From assembly GCF_000270245.1 (NCBI RefSeq), contig NC_015635.1:2666001-2730000 (forward strand): a stretch of DNA of 64,000 nucleotides. The letters are read 5' to 3'. Shown here piece after piece: positions 7,117-16,748 of the stretch. This DNA is from Microlunatus phosphovorus NM-1 (GTDB lineage: Bacteria; Actinomycetota; Actinomycetes; Propionibacteriales; Propionibacteriaceae). How positions within the stretch are numbered: position 1 is the stretch's first letter; every line of letters begins with the position of its first letter. The notes under the pieces were generated by a model. The model was not told the DNA's origin and did no database searches. It was given only the letters and a program-made list of their open reading frames with translations. Both the position numbers and the translations under genes were made by a program.

Positions 7117-9819
7117 ATGTCGTTGCTGTACTGGACCGCTGATCAGCTGACCGCGGTCGATGCTGCTCTCGACGCCGCGCGAGGTGGAGTGCCGACGATT
7201 CTTCTCCTGGAGGGTGCGGCCGGCACGGGGAAGTCGAGTCTGCTGGATGAGCTCGTCGACCGGGCCGTCGGTTTCGTGGTCGCGACCTCGGACGGCATTG
7301 AGAGCAACGCGGTGCCGATCCCGTACGGGGTGCTCCGAGACTGGGGCATCGAGCTCACCGACGGGATGCTCGGCGAGGACGCCGCGGCACGAGCCACCAG
7401 TGAACTGGCGGCTGCTCTCGACTGGCTCGGGACCGATGGTCCGGTGCTCTGGCGACTGGACGACGTGCAGTGGGCCGACCCGGAGTCGGTCGAGGCACTG
7501 CGGTCGTTGCTCCGGCGGCTGGTCGGCACACCGCTGCTGCTGGCACTAGGTCGGCGGACGCCCGCGCTGCCGGGCTCGCCGGACATCGAGGATCTGGTAC
7601 GTCCGCGTTCCCGGCAGATCAGTCTACGGCTCGACGGGCTTGCGGCCGAGGACGCGATCCAGCTGATCGGCTCAGCTCATCCTGACCTCGCCGCTGGTGC
7701 GGCACTGGAGCTGTGGCGGCACACCGGCGGGAATCCGCTCTATCTTTCGTCGCTGCTCACCGAGTTCGACAGCGATGAGCTCGACGGTCTGCGCGGTGAG
7801 CTGCCGGCCCCGCGGGCGTTCACCACCGCCGTGGAACGCAAACTCGCCAGGCTCTCGACGCGTGCCGGCGACGTCCTCGGGGCGACGGTGGTGCTGGGTG
7901 CAGGCTGGTCGGCCGTCTCCGACGTCGCCGAGGTCGCGGAGCAGCAGGCTCCCTTCGAAGCGGTCCAAGAGCTCGTCGATGCCGATCTCGTCCACGTACG
8001 GCTGACCGGGCAGCTGTCGGTGCGTCCCGCACATGCCCTCGTCGGCGCCGCCGTACGCCAGCTGATGTCGTTGCCAAGTCGCCGCGAGCTCCATCGTCGG
8101 GCGGCCGGGGTCTTCACCGGTGTCGATGCCCTCGACCATCGGGTGGCCGCGGCCGAGAGCTACGACGACGCGCTCGCGCAGGAGGCATCGCGACACGCTG
8201 CGGCGCTGTACGAGCAATGGGCCTATCGCCAGTCCGCGCACTACTTTCGGGTGGCCCGAGACCTGACGCCGGACCCCGCCGAACGGCAAGCCTTGGACTT
8301 GGAGAGCCAGTGGTGCGATGTGCTGGCAACGCAAGCCGGCGGGGCCGACCGGGTGGCCGCCGAGGTCGTCGGCCAGGATGCTGCTGCCACCAGCGTGGCC
8401 GCCCTGCACCTGGTCCGGGGCGATCAGATCGGCGCCGCGACGCAGCGGCTGAACCAGCTTGCCGCCGATGCCCTTCAGCAGGCGACACCCATCACCCGCT
8501 ACCGCATCCACCTGCTGACCGCGTACACCCGGCTGGTGGGTGGTCAGAGTACGGCGCGGGTGACTGAGGCACTCGACGCGGTCGACCAGACCGGGGTGAG
8601 CGACCCGGCTCTCGCCCCGATGGCGTCGCCGACCCGGGGCTTCGTGGCCGCACGACTGCACGGGGACAGCGCGGCCATCCCGACGGCTCTGGCCCAGCTC
8701 CCCGACAACCCGATGGACGTCCCCGACCAGATGCTGGGGCTGCTCGGGTGGCGTGCTGTCTACCGGTTGCACTCGCTGCAGGTGCGCGAGGCCGCCCGCG
8801 ACTTCGAGGCGATGATCGACCGGTCGATCGGTCAGCGGGACAGCTCACCGCTGCAGTCTCAGCTCGTCCTGGCGCGCTGGTACACCGGGGACTGGGGCTT
8901 GGCGAACGTCGCCCAAGGACTCTCGACCAGCACCAGTCCCTTGCGGCACTGGAGTCCCGACATCGGTGGCGCGCTGCTGAGCTCGGTCTGGGGTCGGTTC
9001 GACGACGCAGACGCGCAGCTGAGCAAGGCGATCGCGGCGGTGCGACGAGCACCCTGGCCGGAGGGACGCCTGCAGCTGATGGTCGCGCGCGTCGCTCGCG
9101 TCCACGCGGCTGGTCGACCACCGGGGGAGGTCGCGGCACTGGCGGCCGACTACCACGACCTGGCCCAGCTGGTGGAGGTCATGTCCGGTGCCGATGGCTC
9201 GATCTTGCTGCACGCCGGTCTGCTCGCCCACTGGTCGGGCCGCCCGGTGCTCGCCCGGCACTGCGCAGACCTGATGGAAGACGCGTACCAGCCATCCCGC
9301 TCCCACCGGGCGCTGATCGGATGGCTCCGCGGACTGCTGGCGCTGGAAGCCCAGGAAGCGCAGGCTGTCGAGCTGCTGCAAACCGCGGCCGCCGACGACC
9401 ACCAGGAGCTCCCGCTCTACCGAGCTCACAGCTGGGCCGACCTGGCTGAGGCGCTGCCCCCGTCGAGGAGGTCCGAGGCGCAGCAGGCCCGCCAGCGGGC
9501 ACTGGAGATCTACTGCGCACTCGGGGCATCACCGTACGAAGAGCGCCTCGCTCCGTTGGTGGCAGCACCGGGCCCGGGGGAGACCTCGCTGCCGACCCAG
9601 ACCTCGGCGTACCTCCCGACGCTGACCGACCGCGAACGTGACGTTTTGGCGCTGCTCACCAAGGGACTGAGCTATCAGCAGATCGCGGGTCAGCTGTTCG
9701 TCACCAGGAGCGCGGTCGCCTACCACCTCTCCAACCTGTACGCGAAGTTCGGGGTGCGGTCCCGCCACGACCTCACGGCGTACGTGCTGGCTCATCCAGC
9801 AGCTCTTCGAGCCAGTTGA
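7117..9819 (+). CDS. LuxR-family (LAL) ATP-binding transcriptional regulator
   Basis: A 900-aa regulator of the large LAL class. The N-terminal AAA/NACHT-like ATPase has Walker A GAAGTGKSS (residues 33-41) and Walker B LDDVQWADPES near residue 115. A long middle segment of helical, TPR-like repeats follows. The last 65 residues are a LuxR HTH: LTDRERDVLALLTKGLSYQ, then QIAGQLFVTRSAVAYHLSN and KFGVRSRHDL. LAL proteins bind ATP and small inducers and activate catabolic or secondary-metabolite genes. ATG at 7117 follows GGGGGAG. The 3' end overlaps the convergent hydrolase gene by 47 bp, which makes that hydrolase a possible target. Confidence 0.9.
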   Translation: MSLLYWTADQLTAVDAALDAARGGVPTILLLEGAAGTGKSSLLDELVDRAVGFVVATSDGIESNAVPIPYGVLRDWGIELTDGMLGEDAAARATSELAAALDWLGTDGPVLWRLDDVQWADPESVEALRSLLRRLVGTPLLLALGRRTPALPGSPDIEDLVRPRSRQISLRLDGLAAEDAIQLIGSAHPDLAAGAALELWRHTGGNPLYLSSLLTEFDSDELDGLRGELPAPRAFTTAVERKLARLSTRAGDVLGATVVLGAGWSAVSDVAEVAEQQAPFEAVQELVDADLVHVRLTGQLSVRPAHALVGAAVRQLMSLPSRRELHRRAAGVFTGVDALDHRVAAAESYDDALAQEASRHAAALYEQWAYRQSAHYFRVARDLTPDPAERQALDLESQWCDVLATQAGGADRVAAEVVGQDAAATSVAALHLVRGDQIGAATQRLNQLAADALQQATPITRYRIHLLTAYTRLVGGQSTARVTEALDAVDQTGVSDPALAPMASPTRGFVAARLHGDSAAIPTALAQLPDNPMDVPDQMLGLLGWRAVYRLHSLQVREAARDFEAMIDRSIGQRDSSPLQSQLVLARWYTGDWGLANVAQGLSTSTSPLRHWSPDIGGALLSSVWGRFDDADAQLSKAIAAVRRAPWPEGRLQLMVARVARVHAAGRPPGEVAALAADYHDLAQLVEVMSGADGSILLHAGLLAHWSGRPVLARHCADLMEDAYQPSRSHRALIGWLRGLLALEAQEAQAVELLQTAAADDHQELPLYRAHSWADLAEALPPSRRSEAQQARQRALEIYCALGASPYEERLAPLVAAPGPGETSLPTQTSAYLPTLTDRERDVLALLTKGLSYQQIAGQLFVTRSAVAYHLSNLYAKFGVRSRHDLTAYVLAHPAALRAS

Positions 9820-11008
9820 AGACCCGATTCTCGGTGAGCAGGCGACCGAGCGGCTGGCAGTGATGATCAGCGCCCTCGGAGGCATGGAACGAGATCGTCT
9901 CGGCATGGGCGACCAGCTGGGCGAGCTGCTGTGACTGACCGGGCCAGAAACGCTCGTGATCGGGGGCGGTGATCAGCAGCGGCGTCCGGATCTGCGCGGC
10001 GAGCTCGGCATCGAGGCGGTATTCCATGACGGTGCGGTAGAGGTCGTACCAGTCGGTGTGCTGATACGGACGACTGCGCCAGGCCAGCGTACGTCCCAGG
10101 CTCGGGATCTTCGTCGCCAGTCGCATGTCCCGGTCGAACTTGTCCCGGTTTCCCTCCCGGAGCATCCGCACCATCCCGCCGCTGAGCGGCCGGGTCCAGC
10201 TGGCGGACACGTCCACCACACCCGGGTCGACGACGGCGCCGACCAGCCGGTGCTCGAAGGCCAGCGCGCGGGGCAGCCAGTAGCCCGCCTGGCTGACGCC
10301 GAACCCGGTGAGACGCGTCGGGTCGACATCGTCGCGCGCGATGAGAGCGTCGACCACCGGCGTGAGGACGGCCTCCCAGTCGGGTCGGAAGTGGGTGAGC
10401 TGTTCGAACAGCATCGACTGCTGCCCCGGACCGTCGTAGACGAGGACGTTCCAGCCACGGTCCAAGGCACCGGCGGTCGGTGTCCACAGATCACTGATGG
10501 AGCCGTCGCTCCCGTTGGTGATGATCAAGGTCGGGCGGCGGTCGCCGCTCGCGTCGGGACGGAGCAGGTAGCCCGGCAGACAGCCGTCCTCGTACGGGAT
10601 GTCGAGGCGGAGATGCGCTCCCCGCGAGCAGTCGATGAAGGCATCCCAGGCATCCCGATGGGAACGGAAGGCGGCAAGGAGCTCGGGCTCTGCGTTGGTG
10701 GTGGACAGCCCGTCGACGACGCACGCCCAGTAGGTCGCGGCCCGCAGATAGCCGGAACGTGCACTGACGAGATGGCCGCCGGCCTTCGCGCTGTCTGCTT
10801 CGCGCCGAACGGTCTGCGCCGTCAGCGCCCATTGGGGCGCCCAGTCCGAGCTGTGTCGGATCCGGCCGATGGTGGCCAGCACCTCACCGATCTCGCTGGC
10901 ACCGTGGACGGCGCGACCGAGCACTCCGCGGGTGGCGAAGTCCAGATTCTCGTCGGCGAAGAACCCCTTCTCGAGCAGGTGGTTTCCGTGGGTTGCGGTG
11001 ATGATCAT
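9773..11008 (-). CDS. alpha/beta hydrolase (dihydropseudooxynicotine-hydrolase-like / FrsA-like)
   Basis: A 411-aa protein with a helical N-terminal cap domain and a C-terminal alpha/beta hydrolase core from about residue 135. The core shows ITNGSDG (oxyanion region), NVLVYDGPGQ, the nucleophile elbow GFGVSQAGYW (Ser239), PLLITAPDHERF with the acid, and EGADHHCQP with the catalytic His. The cap plus core layout is that of the 2,6-dihydropseudooxynicotine hydrolase and FrsA/DUF1100 relatives, which cleave C-C or ester bonds. The substrate here is unknown. ATG at 11008 has AGGGAG nine bases upstream; a longer reading to 11134 would add a Lys-rich tail with no family support. Tail to tail with the LAL regulator. 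Confidence 0.82.
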   Translation of the reverse strand: MIITATHGNHLLEKGFFADENLDFATRGVLGRAVHGASEIGEVLATIGRIRHSSDWAPQWALTAQTVRREADSAKAGGHLVSARSGYLRAATYWACVVDGLSTTNAEPELLAAFRSHRDAWDAFIDCSRGAHLRLDIPYEDGCLPGYLLRPDASGDRRPTLIITNGSDGSISDLWTPTAGALDRGWNVLVYDGPGQQSMLFEQLTHFRPDWEAVLTPVVDALIARDDVDPTRLTGFGVSQAGYWLPRALAFEHRLVGAVVDPGVVDVSASWTRPLSGGMVRMLREGNRDKFDRDMRLATKIPSLGRTLAWRSRPYQHTDWYDLYRTVMEYRLDAELAAQIRTPLLITAPDHERFWPGQSQQLAQLVAHAETISFHASEGADHHCQPLGRLLTENRVFNWLEELLDEPARTP

Positions 11009-11087
11009 CGTGTCGCTCCCTGGCTTCTTTCTCTTCGTTGGCTTCTTCTCTTCGTGGTATGCCTGGCACTGCTGGTCGGTCGGTGCA

Positions 11088-14000
11088 TCAGGCACTGGCC
11101 GCATAGATCGCTCCGGCACCGAAGCCCGCGACACCGTCGATGACGATCTTGACCAGCAGCGGGACGTCTTCGGTGCTCTCGTTGAGCCACCAGGTGGTCA
11201 GCGGCGAAGCGAGGTTGGACGCGTTGCCGAACACCGTGCCGAGGATCGCCTCCACCTCGCCGCCGGTGGAGCTGGCGTTCTTGTAGCTGTACATGCCACC
11301 GAGCACGCCGTTGGCACCGGCGGCGAGCATGCTCACGATCGGCCCGTAGTACTGCGAGAGCGGATCGGGTGAGGCGGGTGCCTCGTTGTAGTACTGGATG
11401 ACGTTCGGGTCCGGGGTCGGTGCGGCGGCCTTGGCCTTGGCGGCGATCTTGAACAACGGGGTGACGACCGAGCTGAAGATCGCCCCGGGCAGCAGCCCGG
11501 GCAGATTGGTGTCGGTGGGAAACCCGTTCCAGACCAGGTTGTCGTCGCGGCCCGGGATCAGCAGCAGCGTCTCCAGGATCGGGCAGATGATGTCGAAGTA
11601 GTCGATGATCCCGGGCTGTTGCCCCCGCGGGCCGTCCTTCTTCGCCGCGACCAGCTCGAAGTCGCCGCCGACGTCGGCGACCGTCCAGATGAACTGGGCG
11701 ATGGCCCCGGTGGTGTAGCAGAACTTGTCGCCGCTGTCGGAGGTGGCAGTCGCGGTCTCGCTGTCGGGGGAGAACACCGGGTTCAGCCCGGTCAAGGTCC
11801 GCACCAGGGTAAGCGGGAACGCCGCGACCAGGCTGACCAGCCGGTTGAGGCTGATGGTCGGGTCGAAGCCGAGCTCGTCGAGGATGAGCTTGAGGATCGG
11901 GCTGATCGAGGTCAGTGACCACTGGTACTTCAGATAGCGGTCGAGAATGTTCAGCACGGCCTTGACGAAGTCCAGCACGGTGTCGGCGATCGCGTCGCAC
12001 AGCTGCAGTGCCTTCACCGCAGCGGCGTTGATGTCGCTGAACCAGTCCGACACCTTGGCCTCGGTGAGTGCGCCGCGACTGTTCAAGTCCTTCAGCGAGG
12101 TCCAGATGGTGTTGGCGATGTCGTACGCCAGGTCGACACTGTCGGTGAACGCGTTGGTCAGGTCTTGCAGCACGGCGTCGAAGTCACCGCTGAGGTTCGG
12201 GCCAGGATCCTGCGGCAGGTGCTGCATCAGCTTGTCGTACAGCCACTTGCCGGGACAGTCGTTGACCACCTTGGACATCCAGCCGACGGTCTTGCCCAGG
12301 TCGTTCATCGCGCTCGCGCTGCCGGTGTCCGATGGTGGTGTGGACAGCGGCTGGGAGGAGCCGAAGGTGGCGTCCTCCACCGCGTCGGCGAGTTCGGTGA
12401 TCCAGCCGGTGACCGCGGCTTCCTGGGTGGCGAACCAGCCGTCGACCTGCTTCTCGATCCCGTTCACGATGCCGATCAGCTGGTCGGGACCGTCGCCGAG
12501 GAGATTGCCGATGGTGGTGGCGTTCTTCCCGACCCCGGTCAGCATCCCGAGGATCTCCCGCTTGAGCCAGTTCACCGCCTTGACGATGTCGGCGCCTAAG
12601 GTGGTGAACCAGCCGCCGATCACGTGGAACGCGTCGCGCATGTCGTTGATCGCATACGTGGCCAGGTCGGCGACATCGGTGGCCAGATCCACGACCCACT
12701 GCTTCAGGTCGTCGGCCCATCGGACGACCGCCGAGGTGACCTTGGCCAAGGCATGCCGCAGGGCGTGGCCGATGGAGCGGAAGAAGCTGCCGAGGGAACC
12801 GGCCACCACCGTCGAGCCGTACGCGGTCGCGTCGCGGGAGGTCGAGGCCGTCAGCTTCTTGCCGCGTCGTTCGAGCTTGTAGGCCTTGATCGCTCCGGCT
12901 GCCGGCGGGGCTCCGTTGCCGGCCGTGACCGCGGCACCTAGCCCGGTGACCAGCGAACCCGCGGTGCTCGGATCCAGCCCGGGAAGCAGCTTGCTGCCGT
13001 CGGAGTTGGTCGCACCGGTCAGCGTGGTGGCGTCCATGGTGCCGAGATCGTTCAAGGCCGCGCTGCCGGCCAGGAAGTTGCGTACGTCGTAGTCGCCGAT
13101 CACGTTCAGCACCGACCCACTGGGCTGACCGTTGCCGTCCAGCGCCTGCGCGGTCAAGGCGGCGGTGTCCATCTCCTCGGCCGGCACGCTGACGATGATC
13201 TGGCCGCTCAGGTCACCGGTCAGGGTGACCGGGGTCCCCGGCATCGCGATGGTGCTGCCGATGTCTTGCCACAGCCCGACCGGACGGTCGGTGGTGAGCT
13301 GGGCCTGCCCGTACTGGACTGCCATCCCGTTGCTGTCCTGGACGTTGATGGTCACCCGATAGGCGGTGATCGCCGAGGCGACGACGTCGTTCTGCCGCAC
13401 CTGGGTCTGGGTCCAGCCGCCGGCGTCGAGGCTCAGCACACTGAGGGTCTCGTCGGCGCCGACGCCGAACAGGGTGGCCTGGGTGGGGTCGGTCGGCACT
13501 CCGTAGACCGCGATCAGCCCGGGCTTGGCGCTGCCGGGGATGCCGTTGGCGATCGGCAGTGGGTCGGCGAAGGCCCCGGGCGCGGTCTGCTGGATGGTCT
13601 GCAGGACGCCGTTGCTGTCGAGCAGGTTCACGGTGTACTGGTCGTTCTGCAGCCAGACCGCCACGGTGCTGGCCCCGGCCTCAGGCGCGTCGGCGACCCG
13701 GGTGAAGTTGCCCTGCTCGTCGCAGAAGAACGCTCCCTCGCCGACGGTCGGGACGTTGCCCTGGAAGGCGTAGCCCGGCAGACCGGTGGTGCTGGTCGGT
13801 GTCGTCCACGCCCACATCAGCTCGGTGACCCCGGCCGCGCCCGCGGTGGTCATCGGCACCGCCGGAAAGGTCTCGCCCTGCTGCTGGTAGACCGACAGCG
13901 TCCCGTCGGCCTGCAGCACCAGGGCATAGCCGACTGTGTCGCTGGCATTTGTGTCGTACAGGATCAGGTAGTCCTGCACCGGTGAGCTCGTCGTGTCGAG

Positions 14001-14771
14001 GTCGGCCAGGTCCTGCGCCACGATCGGCTCGGACGGGTCACCGGTGGTGATCCAGGCGACCAGGCTGGTGGTGGTTCCGGCGACGGCGGTGCTGTAGAAG
14101 TACGGCACGCCTTCGCGGGAGACGCCGCCCTTCATCGGCCCGGGACTCGGCGGGTACGTGTCGTCGTCGAGGGGCGCGATGAAGCCCTCGTCCCAGCTGG
14201 TCGCGTCGTCCAGCCAGGTCAACCAGTACGGGGATTCGGACCAGTTGTCCTCCGGGTCGGGATCACCCCACAGCAGTGCGTACACGTTGGCGCCGTCCGC
14301 GGCGACCGCCACGGAGGTGACCGAGGTCAGAGTCTGCTGCAGGTCGAAGTCGGCATAGGCCCAACCGGTGGCCTGGGTCGGGTCCCGGTGCAGGTGGTGC
14401 AGGCTGCCGCCGGACAGCACCAGCGCTTCGACCGTCTTGCTGAAGGGGTTGAAGAACGGCAGCACCTCGTCGTCGACCCCGATCAGCACGTCATCGGTGG
14501 CGAACACGTCGTCGGACAGCTCGCTCGTCGCGGTGATCGCGTACGGGCCCGGCTGAGTAGGCGGGGTGTCGGCAGCGGCACGTTTGGGTTTGGCGGTGGG
14601 TTTGGCGGCATACGCCGTCCAGGAGGTCAACGGCGAGGTATCGAGGTAGGTGCCGACCCCCAGACCGAGCAGCCCGGCCAGCAGGGCCCGCCGCCCAAAG
14701 GCTCCGGGGCGCCGAAACGCAGATTCTGCTGCGGCAGCAGGGTCTTCGGCGGGTACGAGTTCTGCGCTCAT
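11088..14771 (-). CDS. very large exported protein of unknown function (downstream partner of RCC1 gene)
   Basis: A 1227-aa protein. The N-terminus (GRRALLAGLLGLGVG after an Arg pair at 27-28) looks like a signal or Tat-type signal segment ending near YAAKPTAKPK. Residues about 80-560 are repetitive beta-rich sequence resembling a propeller, with recurring patterns such as GTLSVYQQQGE and TLFGVGADETLSV. After about residue 600 it becomes helical, with amphipathic stretches (FFRSIGHALRHALAKVTSAV, ADDLKQWVVDLATDVADL) and Gly/Ala-rich hydrophobic segments to the C-terminus (GVAGFGAGAIYAASA). That combination would suit a surface or secreted protein that associates with membranes, but no family is recognised. 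The ATG overlaps the stop of the RCC1 gene (ATGA), so the two are translationally coupled. Confidence 0.75.
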   Translation of the reverse strand: MSAELVPAEDPAAAAESAFRRPGAFGRRALLAGLLGLGVGTYLDTSPLTSWTAYAAKPTAKPKRAAADTPPTQPGPYAITATSELSDDVFATDDVLIGVDDEVLPFFNPFSKTVEALVLSGGSLHHLHRDPTQATGWAYADFDLQQTLTSVTSVAVAADGANVYALLWGDPDPEDNWSESPYWLTWLDDATSWDEGFIAPLDDDTYPPSPGPMKGGVSREGVPYFYSTAVAGTTTSLVAWITTGDPSEPIVAQDLADLDTTSSPVQDYLILYDTNASDTVGYALVLQADGTLSVYQQQGETFPAVPMTTAGAAGVTELMWAWTTPTSTTGLPGYAFQGNVPTVGEGAFFCDEQGNFTRVADAPEAGASTVAVWLQNDQYTVNLLDSNGVLQTIQQTAPGAFADPLPIANGIPGSAKPGLIAVYGVPTDPTQATLFGVGADETLSVLSLDAGGWTQTQVRQNDVVASAITAYRVTINVQDSNGMAVQYGQAQLTTDRPVGLWQDIGSTIAMPGTPVTLTGDLSGQIIVSVPAEEMDTAALTAQALDGNGQPSGSVLNVIGDYDVRNFLAGSAALNDLGTMDATTLTGATNSDGSKLLPGLDPSTAGSLVTGLGAAVTAGNGAPPAAGAIKAYKLERRGKKLTASTSRDATAYGSTVVAGSLGSFFRSIGHALRHALAKVTSAVVRWADDLKQWVVDLATDVADLATYAINDMRDAFHVIGGWFTTLGADIVKAVNWLKREILGMLTGVGKNATTIGNLLGDGPDQLIGIVNGIEKQVDGWFATQEAAVTGWITELADAVEDATFGSSQPLSTPPSDTGSASAMNDLGKTVGWMSKVVNDCPGKWLYDKLMQHLPQDPGPNLSGDFDAVLQDLTNAFTDSVDLAYDIANTIWTSLKDLNSRGALTEAKVSDWFSDINAAAVKALQLCDAIADTVLDFVKAVLNILDRYLKYQWSLTSISPILKLILDELGFDPTISLNRLVSLVAAFPLTLVRTLTGLNPVFSPDSETATATSDSGDKFCYTTGAIAQFIWTVADVGGDFELVAAKKDGPRGQQPGIIDYFDIICPILETLLLIPGRDDNLVWNGFPTDTNLPGLLPGAIFSSVVTPLFKIAAKAKAAAPTPDPNVIQYYNEAPASPDPLSQYYGPIVSMLAAGANGVLGGMYSYKNASSTGGEVEAILGTVFGNASNLASPLTTWWLNESTEDVPLLVKIVIDGVAGFGAGAIYAASA

Positions 14772-16159
14772 CGCTGCGGTCCTTTCGAGAGTTGGGGTCC
14801 TTTCGAGAGACTGAGGGTGGCCCGACCGATCAGGTGACCGGCGCGAGCGACGACGGAATAGGTGCCCACCTCGGGCGCGGTCACCGTGGTGGCACGAGGG
14901 GAGGTGTGGGAGGCGGTCCCGCCCCGGACCACCACGGCCACGCCGGCGGGGGCCGGACCGAGATCTGTGCCGAACGCGTCGACCGTCCGGATGGTGTATC
15001 GGACACTGCGGCCGGGCCGGCTGGTCGCGGTGGGTGGGTCGAGCTCGAGGCGAACGCCTGGGCCGCGGCGGACGAACACCACCGACCCGTAGCCGCCACC
15101 GCCCAGACCCGTGGCGACGACACCGGGCAGCGAGACGCGCTGCGGAGTGAGCACGCTGGTGGCCTCCGGCTTCTGACCACCGGTGCCGATCGCGCCGAAC
15201 GACCCGTCGCCCCACGCGTACACCTCGTGCTTGTCGGTCAGCGCGAGTCCGTGGCGGTGACCTGCGCGGATCTGTGTCACCTGGCCTCGTACGCCCGACA
15301 GCTTCACCACCACCGGGCTCAGCTGGTGCGCGCTGTCGCCAGTGGCGAGCTGGCCTAGATCGTTGGCGCCCCAACCCAGGATCACTCCGCGACGGGTCAG
15401 GGCAAGCGTGTGGTCCTCGCCGGCGACGATCGTGCGGACCTGCCCCCAACGGGCCGGGAGCGCCATCTTCTTGCCGAGCGGCAGACCGGCGACGTCGACA
15501 CCGAACATCAGCACGTCACCGTCCGAGGTCAGCACCACGAGGTGCCGCAGCCCTGCGTCGACCGCCGATACCGGTTCGCTCACCTGGCGGGCGTGGATCG
15601 GCTTCAGCACGTCGCGCCCAACAGGTACCGAGCCCTTCTGGGCGAGCTGGCCCTGGCCGTTGCGACCCCAGGTCAGCAGTCGGCCACCTGGGGTGATCGC
15701 GGCGGAGATCCCGTCGCCGGCGGCCACCTTCCTCACGGTCTCGGCCCGCACCACCTTCGGCGATAGTCGGTCGTCCCGGTCGCCGGTGCCGAGCTGACCA
15801 CGGTGGTTGCGACCCCAGGTGATCAGGTGCCCACGGGTTGTGACGACCACGACGTGGTCGGTGCCGGCGGCGATGGCGGCAGCCCGATGACCCTCCGGCA
15901 GCCTCACCTGTTGAGGGGTACGTCGTGGGCGACGGCTGCCGTCACCCAGCTGGCCATGCTCGTTGCTGCCCCAGGTCAACACCCGACCCGACTCGGTCAG
16001 CGCAATAGTGAAGTTCGCCCCACCCTGCAGATCCACGATGCCGGCCGGCAAACGAGCCGGCCGAGGGGAGTAGACCCTGGCCGCGTGGTTGACACCGAGC
16101 TCTCCGGTGTTGTTGTAGCCCCAGACGTACGCGTACGTTGCCTGCTTCTCTTTCGACAT
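14768..16159 (-). CDS. RCC1-repeat beta-propeller protein
   Basis: A 463-aa protein. Residues about 8-345 hold six to seven RCC1 repeats, each with a W-G/N-G-x-GQLG core: VWGYNNTGELGV, TWGSNEHGQLGDG, TWGRNHRGQLGTG, TWGRNGQGQLA, GWGANDLGQLATG, AWGDGSFGAIGTG. A C-terminal Ig-like/big domain follows (about 370-450, LELDPPTATSRPGRSVRY). RCC1 propellers mediate protein binding and also occur in bacterial toxin complexes. There is no signal peptide from MSKEKQ, for which GGAGCGGAG is the ribosome site. The extreme C-terminus repeats LSKGPQ twice, encoded by an 18-bp duplication (14778-14809) that also duplicates the next gene's ribosome site AAAGGACC. It is first gene of a two-gene operon. Confidence 0.85.
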   Translation of the reverse strand: MSKEKQATYAYVWGYNNTGELGVNHAARVYSPRPARLPAGIVDLQGGANFTIALTESGRVLTWGSNEHGQLGDGSRRPRRTPQQVRLPEGHRAAAIAAGTDHVVVVTTRGHLITWGRNHRGQLGTGDRDDRLSPKVVRAETVRKVAAGDGISAAITPGGRLLTWGRNGQGQLAQKGSVPVGRDVLKPIHARQVSEPVSAVDAGLRHLVVLTSDGDVLMFGVDVAGLPLGKKMALPARWGQVRTIVAGEDHTLALTRRGVILGWGANDLGQLATGDSAHQLSPVVVKLSGVRGQVTQIRAGHRHGLALTDKHEVYAWGDGSFGAIGTGGQKPEATSVLTPQRVSLPGVVATGLGGGGYGSVVFVRRGPGVRLELDPPTATSRPGRSVRYTIRTVDAFGTDLGPAPAGVAVVVRGGTASHTSPRATTVTAPEVGTYSVVARAGHLIGRATLSLSKGPQLSKGPQR

Positions 16160-16246
16160 CTCCGCTCCAGTCCTCGTCCCGCCAGATCCGACCGCCGAAG
16201 ACTCCGCGCGGTCAGCTTCAGCCTGGAACAGCTGTCGAGAAAGGAC

Positions 16247-16265
16247 CCTGGTCAGAATGACCAGG
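16247..16265. promoter_or_regulatory. 19-bp palindrome between divergent RCC1 operon and XRE gene
   Basis: CCTGGTCA (16247-16254), GAA, TGACCAGG (16258-16265): a perfect 8-bp inverted repeat with a 3-bp centre. It is 88 bp upstream of the RCC1 start and about 100 bp upstream of the XRE start. It is a plausible operator for a dimeric regulator, perhaps the XRE protein itself (inference). Confidence 0.4.
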
Positions 16266-16366
16266 TTTGCTGGGGATCGCCTACCTTCGACTCGAGCCGT
16301 TGACCGAGCATGAGCGGGATATCGTGCGCCGCGTCGACGCCGGTGAAAGAAGAAGGATGGGAAGCG

Positions 16367-16669
16367 ATGAGCACCACGACTCCATGGGAGCAGGTCAGAG
16401 AAGAATCCCTGGCAACCATGACTCACACCGAGCGCGCCGAGTACGACGCCGCGACCGTCGACGCTGAAGCCCGCTTGCAGCTTGCCGAGCTGGTGTACCA
16501 CGCCCGCACTACGGCCGGGCTTTCCCAGACCGAGCTGGCTCGGCGGGCCGGTACCCGCCAAGCTGTCATCTCCGCGATCGAGAATGGGGCCCAGGCGCCC
16601 GGCGGTGTCATGCTCGCCCGCATCGCCCGCGCCCTCGGTGGGACCCTCGGCATCAACATCGCCGCCTGA
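16367..16669 (+). CDS. XRE-family HTH protein, HigA-like antitoxin without visible toxin
   Basis: A 100-aa protein with a helical N-terminus (TPWEQVREESLATMTHTERAE) and a Cro/C1 HTH at residues about 45-98: LVYHARTTAGLSQTELARR, then AGTRQAVISAIENGAQAPG and ARIARALGGTL. This N-terminal extension plus HTH is typical of antitoxins paired with RelE/HigB toxins. The 5' neighbour should then be a small RNase gene, but 16160-16366 has no RelE-like frame, so the gene appears solo. ATG at 16367 follows AGAAGGATGGG; an earlier in-frame ATG at 16310 adds unconserved residues. Confidence 0.75.
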   Translation: MSTTTPWEQVREESLATMTHTERAEYDAATVDAEARLQLAELVYHARTTAGLSQTELARRAGTRQAVISAIENGAQAPGGVMLARIARALGGTLGINIAA

Positions 16670-16748
16670 GACAAGCTGGCCAGATCGAGACCACTGGCAC
16701 CAGCTTGGTGTCCGGTCTCAGACAACCTGTCATTGACCAGAGGCCACG

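Noticed and set aside
16267-16366. Toxin gene partner for the XRE protein at 16367
   Set aside because: The frame before it (RLEPLTEHERDIV) is short, lacks RelE features and has no start; it is part of the divergent promoter region.
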